In this document: piece after piece, positions 58,061-64,000 of the stretch
Layout of the letters: every line of letters begins with the position of its first letter
Numbering within the stretch: position 1 is the stretch's first letter
DNA from: Sclerotinia nivalis
Taxonomy: Eukaryota; Ascomycota; Leotiomycetes; Helotiales; Sclerotiniaceae
DNA: 64,000 nt
NCBI GenBank assembly: GCA_029531795.1
Contig: JAPEIS010000013.1
Coordinates: 1,302,001 to 1,366,000, forward strand
Direction: 5' to 3'
The notes under the pieces: generated by a model
Databases searched by the model: none
The model's input: the letters and a program-made list of their open reading frames with translations, nothing else
What the model was told of the DNA's origin: nothing
Made by a program: the position numbers and the translations under genes

Positions 58061-59658
58061 TTAGCCCATAGAATTGCCCATAGCATTGCCCATAGCATTT
58101 GAACTTGGCTCGGCCTCAGGAGGGGCATTGAATAAATCATCTCTTCGAATCATTACCCGCTCATTACAAATATCAATAAACTGCTCAAACTTGTGAATCA
58201 CAACATCTTTCTGTCTTAATTGTTCCTTTAGATCCTCTACTTCTCTCTTCCAATCGGTCTTGACTTTCTCCACTTCTGCTTGGGCGTTGGCTACCTCAGT
58301 TCGAAGTTCGGCGCGGAGTTTCTCTTCGAATGTCATGGGAGGCTTTTTGTAGAAGGTGGGGAGAGACTCCATGGCTGTAGGTTCTACACGAGATGGGTCT
58401 CGCTTGATGGCGGCTCGGGCATTGTAAATATCGCGGGGGAGGAAGCGAATGGTGGGATTTTCGCGGTGGAGAATTTCGAGGGTCTCTTTTACAGATACAC
58501 CTAAGACATGTATTAGACAGCTGTTCATAGACATCGGCGGATGGGATCTGATTTACCATTTTCCTCAAGAGCCTTTACAGCGGCAATTGCTTTAGGATCT
58601 AATTTTCTAGCTCCTGGATGTTCCGTGGGACTATCGCTCGGGGGATGATTGTGTGTGAGGTGTTCTCCATCAATTCGACCTCGTAGAAGCCAAGCAGTCT
58701 TATTTTCGAGACCAAAGACACCAAATTCGCAACCACATTTGCGGGACTTGGTCTTACGTTGCCGCTGTTCACCTGGTACCTTCTCCTTGTTGGTTCCACC
58801 GCGATCACAAATCAGGAATACCTTCTTTAGGCCTCTATTATCACGTTTAGATCTGCCAATCACAAATGCATAACCATGTGTCAAAGCATGTGCTTGTGCC
58901 GCTGCAAAAAGGGCCTCGAAAGTCGGATAACTACCTCCTGGTGGAGCACTAAGCATATCATCAGGAGACACTTCCGGAGCTTCAGTTTGATCATGTTCAT
59001 CCGCCGGAGAAAGAAGGGAATTGCTAGGATCTAATTGTTGATCGAGTGAAAGTTGAGGATCAATCATGGACATGTCCTGAGCGGAGCTTGCCGGTGAATC
59101 TTGCGGCCTCGCAGATCCGAGGTTTGAATTAGCGGGAGAGGGGTTCATGGAGGGGGGTCGTTGAATGCCAAGACTTTGTCCTTGCAACGCCGGAGATTGT
59201 GACTGTCGTTGCTGAGTGCCAAAATCTCGAGCTTGATTCATGGCGGATGGGGGAGTTGGATGAACGGCATGATTGACAGTCATGGATTGATTTTGTGGGG
59301 TATGTTGAGGGGCCATATGAATTGCTGCACCCATAGGCGGGGGTCCATTTTGCCTCTGAGGCTGTCGTTGAGGAGTTTGACCATTTGTAGTATTACTCAA
59401 AATGCCTTGAGCAATTTGTTGTTCTGCAGATACTCCATTGTTGCCATTTTGTCTTGGTGGAACTGGTTGCTTATTGGCGTATGGGGTGGTGTATGGAGAA
59501 TTGTGTTGTTGAATTGGTGGACCACGAATACCAGTTGATGTTGGCCTTGGATAAGCAATGTTTTGCTGACCAAGATTTTGTTGACCCGGGAATATATGAC
59601 GTTGTGGGTTTGGTTGTTGATATGGAGTTCTGGTAGGATCTTGAGGTGGTATAGACAT
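58061..59658 (-). CDS. FAR1-like (MULE-derived zinc-finger) DNA-binding protein
   Basis: Two exons, 59658-58557 and 58500-58061, joined by a 56-nt intron, giving 513 residues. The first 240 residues are Gln/Pro/Asn-rich and disordered, as in transcription regulators. About 240-350 is a FAR1/WRKY-GCM1-type fold: FEALFAAAQAHALTHGYAFV, GRSKRDNRGLKKVFLICDRG, KTKSRKCGCEFGV, then HLTHNHPPS, with the Cys-Cys-His-His pattern expected for zinc. FAR1 domains derive from Mutator-like transposases; no transposase catalytic core follows here. The C-terminal part is a coiled coil (about 420-480, EEKLRAELRTEVANAQAEVE) and a short NAMG repeat. It is probably a domesticated DNA-binding factor with dimerisation through the coil (inference). 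Confidence 0.82.
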
Positions 59659-60475
59659 GATGGATACCGGTAAAGCTTGAATGGCTCGTATCGCAAGGTG
59701 GTCAACAAAAGTGGTGAATGTATCAATGGAGAAGAACTTTGGAGTGTGGACTCATCAGGAAATTTACTGACTTTAGTCCAGTGATTGATGATTGGAGGCT
59801 TACCGATAAATATTGTGCCATTGAAGTTCAAGCCATCCGTGAAAGGCGGTGAAGGATGGCAAACCTACGGAAATACCTACTAGGACCTAGTCACTTTGAC
59901 AACGATTCCGATAATGGCGTCAGTGATGGTGGGGTTTGGTATATTGTGCTGGTAACTCAATATTAATATTCTTTTATAAATATATACTAGGTAGCCTATT
60001 CGAGTAAACTCATAGGTATGGTCTTTAATTTTTAACACCGTGAAATACATTGTAGAATATATCTGAACAAAGCAAATCATTATTTGTTACAGAAACAGCC
60101 TTTAAGAGAACTTCTGGAGGAAAATGATTTTCGAAATCACAATCACAATCACAAGCATCCAATGAATCATCCCTATCAGAAGTACAACGATAGAATTTAT
60201 ATTCACAACGCTGGTTCCTCCTTAAAAAGAAAATATCCTCAACTGCTTTTTTGCATTTGGTATAATAAGTAGTCTAATGCAAGTCTACAAAAGCTGGATG
60301 CATTCCGGATTAGGCCACCAATTCATTATTCGTAGGCAATACCAATTAGAATGCTGCTTCCAAAGGATGCCATAGAACCTCACATACAGAAAACAGAATG
60401 TTCATTGCTTCTGTTCCAATCATTGTAACGCAATATCGCATGTCAAAGTTGATCGTTTTTAGTTGCTCTATCTAT
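59659..60475. other. intergenic between two minus-strand genes
   Basis: This is the 5' region of the FAR1-like gene and the 3' region of PP2A. It has a CAATCA repeat near 60138-60153. I see no gene. Confidence 0.6.
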
Positions 60476-61808
<1,333 letters not shown>

Positions 61809-62409
61809 TGTGTTCCTTCTACCGTATGGTGATTTTGATGGTTTGTTGTTGATTTAGTGGTTGATATTGAATTACTTGAGCTGGGTGATGACAAGCGCGC
61901 GGGTTGGTCGTTAAAATGGTATGTAAAGTTTGTTGTTCTTTTCGGGAAGCGGTCCGCGCAACTTCAACTAATATCTTATGTTCAGAATCGCAAAAGCAAT
62001 TTTTATCACAAGATTCAAATCGTTCGTCGTGCAGAGATGTTTGTGGAGGGGCTTTGAGGTGTTAGAAGCGGTGCGCAAATTGAAAGGAACAACTCCTCGC
62101 TTACTAAGCCCAATTTAAGATCGCAATGGAGAGGAAATGGTATTTGATTTATAGGAGAGGCAAGAGAGCATACGACAATAAGGATGTTGTATTTAACTTT
62201 GTTTCCTCAACTTTATTTTTATTATTATATTACCGGAGCAAGATCAAGTTTCAATAATGGCAGTAAAATATCAAATTGTTTTTATTCAATTTTAATGAAT
62301 GAATTGCTATGGATGAGAGGATGTTCCAACGGAAGGATGTTCTTGAATATCTTTGGTCAAGTTTTAAATTTGGATTTGGTATATACCAATCTACCAATCT
62401 GATTCTACA
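61809..62409. other. upstream region of PP2Ac / 3' region of EXO84
   Basis: Short frames only; I see no feature beyond promoter and 3' UTR sequence. Confidence 0.55.
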
Positions 62410-64000
62410 CTATGCCAAACCTAAGCCTAAGCCTTTAGGTCCGTTGTTGAAAACATCTATCGAATTTGAACCAATGAGGCTGCTAAAGTCTAAACCAACT
62501 TCGGAGAGCATTCTGGCATGCTCTCTTGCCTGATCCATACATTCCGTCCATACTTGACCATTCTTCTCAGTGCTGCTCAGCTGTCGGGCAAGAATAACAT
62601 TGAATGCATCAACCTGCTCTTTGGCCCATTTTACACAGGCGCTCATAAGTGGCTGCGGAAAGCATGCTTGGAATGTTGAGACAGTATTCCGTATTATTGT
62701 AAAATATACGAATGATACCTCCCAAATATATTGACGGAGGTTACCTTCAAAGATACATTGCCTTTTAAACCAATTAGTGAAGCCCACTGAATGGAATTTT
62801 TTTACTAATACCTTGATCTCTTATGAATGATGTCCCCTCGAGCTTCTAAATACGCTTCTCTCGCTCGATCCTCGAAGCCGAGGCTAGTTAACCAGCCGAT
62901 ATTGCGTTTAACTTTTTTGGGCTCATTATGTGTATCGACTAACTCACGGGTGATGAGTTCTGCAAGTCTGGTTGCCCTTTCATCGGCTTTGAAGCTAATG
63001 AAGTCCTGGGCGACAACATTGCTTTTGAGACCTTTGGCCAAGGAATTTAGTTTCGCGACATGTTGTACCGCAGTGTCAAAATGTTGCAGGGCGATGTCGA
63101 TATCCAACTCATCAACCTGACTTTCTACCCACCGCAGATTTTGCTGCTTGCCATCAACTTCGATAAGCATATCTTTGATGTCTGAAAGAGTCTCGAGTAA
63201 GTCTGTCTTTTTTAACAATCCTGGGTCCCGTGAAGCAAAGTAGTTGATTGTTTCCTTAGCTTTATTGCTTGTTTCCATTTCTGATCGGAGGCCTTTGTGG
63301 AGCTCTTCTACCGCTTTTCGGAAGTTCATCATAAGGGAGGACTTTTCATTGTCGCCCGGTTTTTCAGTTCGATAGGTAAAAGATTCCTGGCCTACACCCC
63401 TGATCATGATTGCATCAGCCAACTTGTTACGCACACTCGTTCCTTCACTCGTTCCTGCAAGGTCAACAATTTCAATGTCTAATAATGGCCAGCATCTGTC
63501 TGCCACCAACTTCGATGGCGCCTGTCGTTGATCTGCGCCTTCGACTTTTCGCTTTTTCCTGGACGCAACAAGAAGATGATCATTCAATAACACGATCTGC
63601 ATCGCTCGTCTAGATTTCCAGGTAGCATTGTCAAGCTCTATCCACAGCCCAGCGTTCTGCACCACGTGACGGCCAGGGGCAGCAGGTAGAAACTTTTGGG
63701 AGCCTTCAATAGTCTTCCATAAAGCCTAACAAAATTAGTACCTCTAAAAAACTCGAAAAAAGATGGACATACTTGTAGCTGCGAGTTCCACATCGCAGTT
63801 CGGTCTGCCACAGAACTTCGCCTGTCTCTCTTACTCAAAGTTGGCTGGAAGCCGTCGAAATCAGTTGATGAGGAGGATGGACCTTGTGAAGTCGTTCTGA
63901 GGGCAGTAGTATTGGTTTTAAGTTCAGCCATTAAATTCCGGAGTGCGCGCATCTCCCCTTTGAGCTTTTCTGCCTCTTTACTAATCTTTATGAACTGTGT
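62410..64000 (-). CDS. EXO84: exocyst complex component Exo84, 3' part of gene
   Basis: Three exons are visible: one running off the right edge (64000-63773), 63725-62812 and 62761-62410. The start codon is outside the window; the Met at 63952 is internal because the frame is open to the edge. Exo84 is a subunit of the octameric exocyst that tethers secretory vesicles to the plasma membrane. A helical segment (EAEKLKGEMRALRNLMAELK) precedes the PH domain (ALWKTIEGSQKFLPAAPGRH joined to VVQNAGLWIELDNATWKSRR, then AMQIVLLNDHLLVASRKKRK) and C-terminal helical bundles (LEARGDIIHKRSRQCIFEGN across the last join). Introns are 47 and 50 nt. Confidence 0.9.

Overview
The window is nuclear DNA of a filamentous ascomycete. 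Genes are compact and mostly interrupted by short introns (about 47-140 nt) with GT..AG ends and CTAAC/CTAAT/CTGAT-type branch sites. The encoded set is ascomycete housekeeping (AP-3, Rho-GDI, Bqt4, Bub3, GPN2, Pop5, CnxE, V-ATPase c'', TFIIA-gamma, Svf1, mitochondrial L11, Hsp10, TYW1, PP2A, Exo84). AT-rich intergenic DNA with recurrent TAGG/CCTA tracts and a cellulose-oxidising enzyme suggest a plant-associated Leotiomycete (Botrytis/Sclerotinia type); that placement is inference.

Layout. 0-5 kb: 3' part of AP-3 beta (+) and a zinc-knuckle, Gln-rich protein (-). 6-10 kb: PPG1-type phosphatase (+) and Rho-GDI (-). 11-17 kb: Bqt4-like inner-nuclear-membrane protein (+) and a large acidic disordered protein (+). 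17-23 kb: BUB3 (-), GPN2 (+), POP5 (-), and a fused MogA-MoeA molybdenum-cofactor gene (+). 23-29 kb: a Cys/His plus poly-Gln protein (+), VMA16 (-), TOA2 (+) and an acidic orphan (+). 29-32 kb: a gene-poor island holding remains of two dead genes, an NmrA-like protein (-) and an O-methyltransferase (+). 32-40 kb: a TMEM42/EamA-like membrane protein (+), a HIRAN-SNF2-RING helicase (-) and a PMP3-family protein (+). 40-43.5 kb: a divergent histone H4 variant (-), SVF1 (-) and mitochondrial uL11 (+). 45.7-48.5 kb: a Hal4/Hrk1-type kinase (+). 50-53.3 kb: a secreted AA9 lytic polysaccharide monooxygenase with a chitin-binding tail (-) and HSP10 (-) with a heat-shock element. 54-64 kb: TYW1 (+), a FAR1-like DNA-binding protein (-), the PP2A catalytic subunit (-) and the 3' part of EXO84 (-).

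The genes do not form one pathway. Neighbours are arranged as divergent pairs sharing promoters (POP5/cnxE, VMA16/TOA2, SVF1/uL11m, HSP10/TYW1) and convergent pairs (GPN2/POP5 stop codons are 5 bp apart). Most likely to repay attention: the H4 variant, the decayed secondary-metabolism pair, the AA9-CBM18 enzyme, an in-frame 51-nt intron in a kinase activation segment, the His-rich linker of the molybdenum-cofactor fusion, and the FAR1-like protein. Exon joins were worked out by hand from splice signals, reading phase and family conservation. No search or alignment program was run; family names come from recognised motifs.
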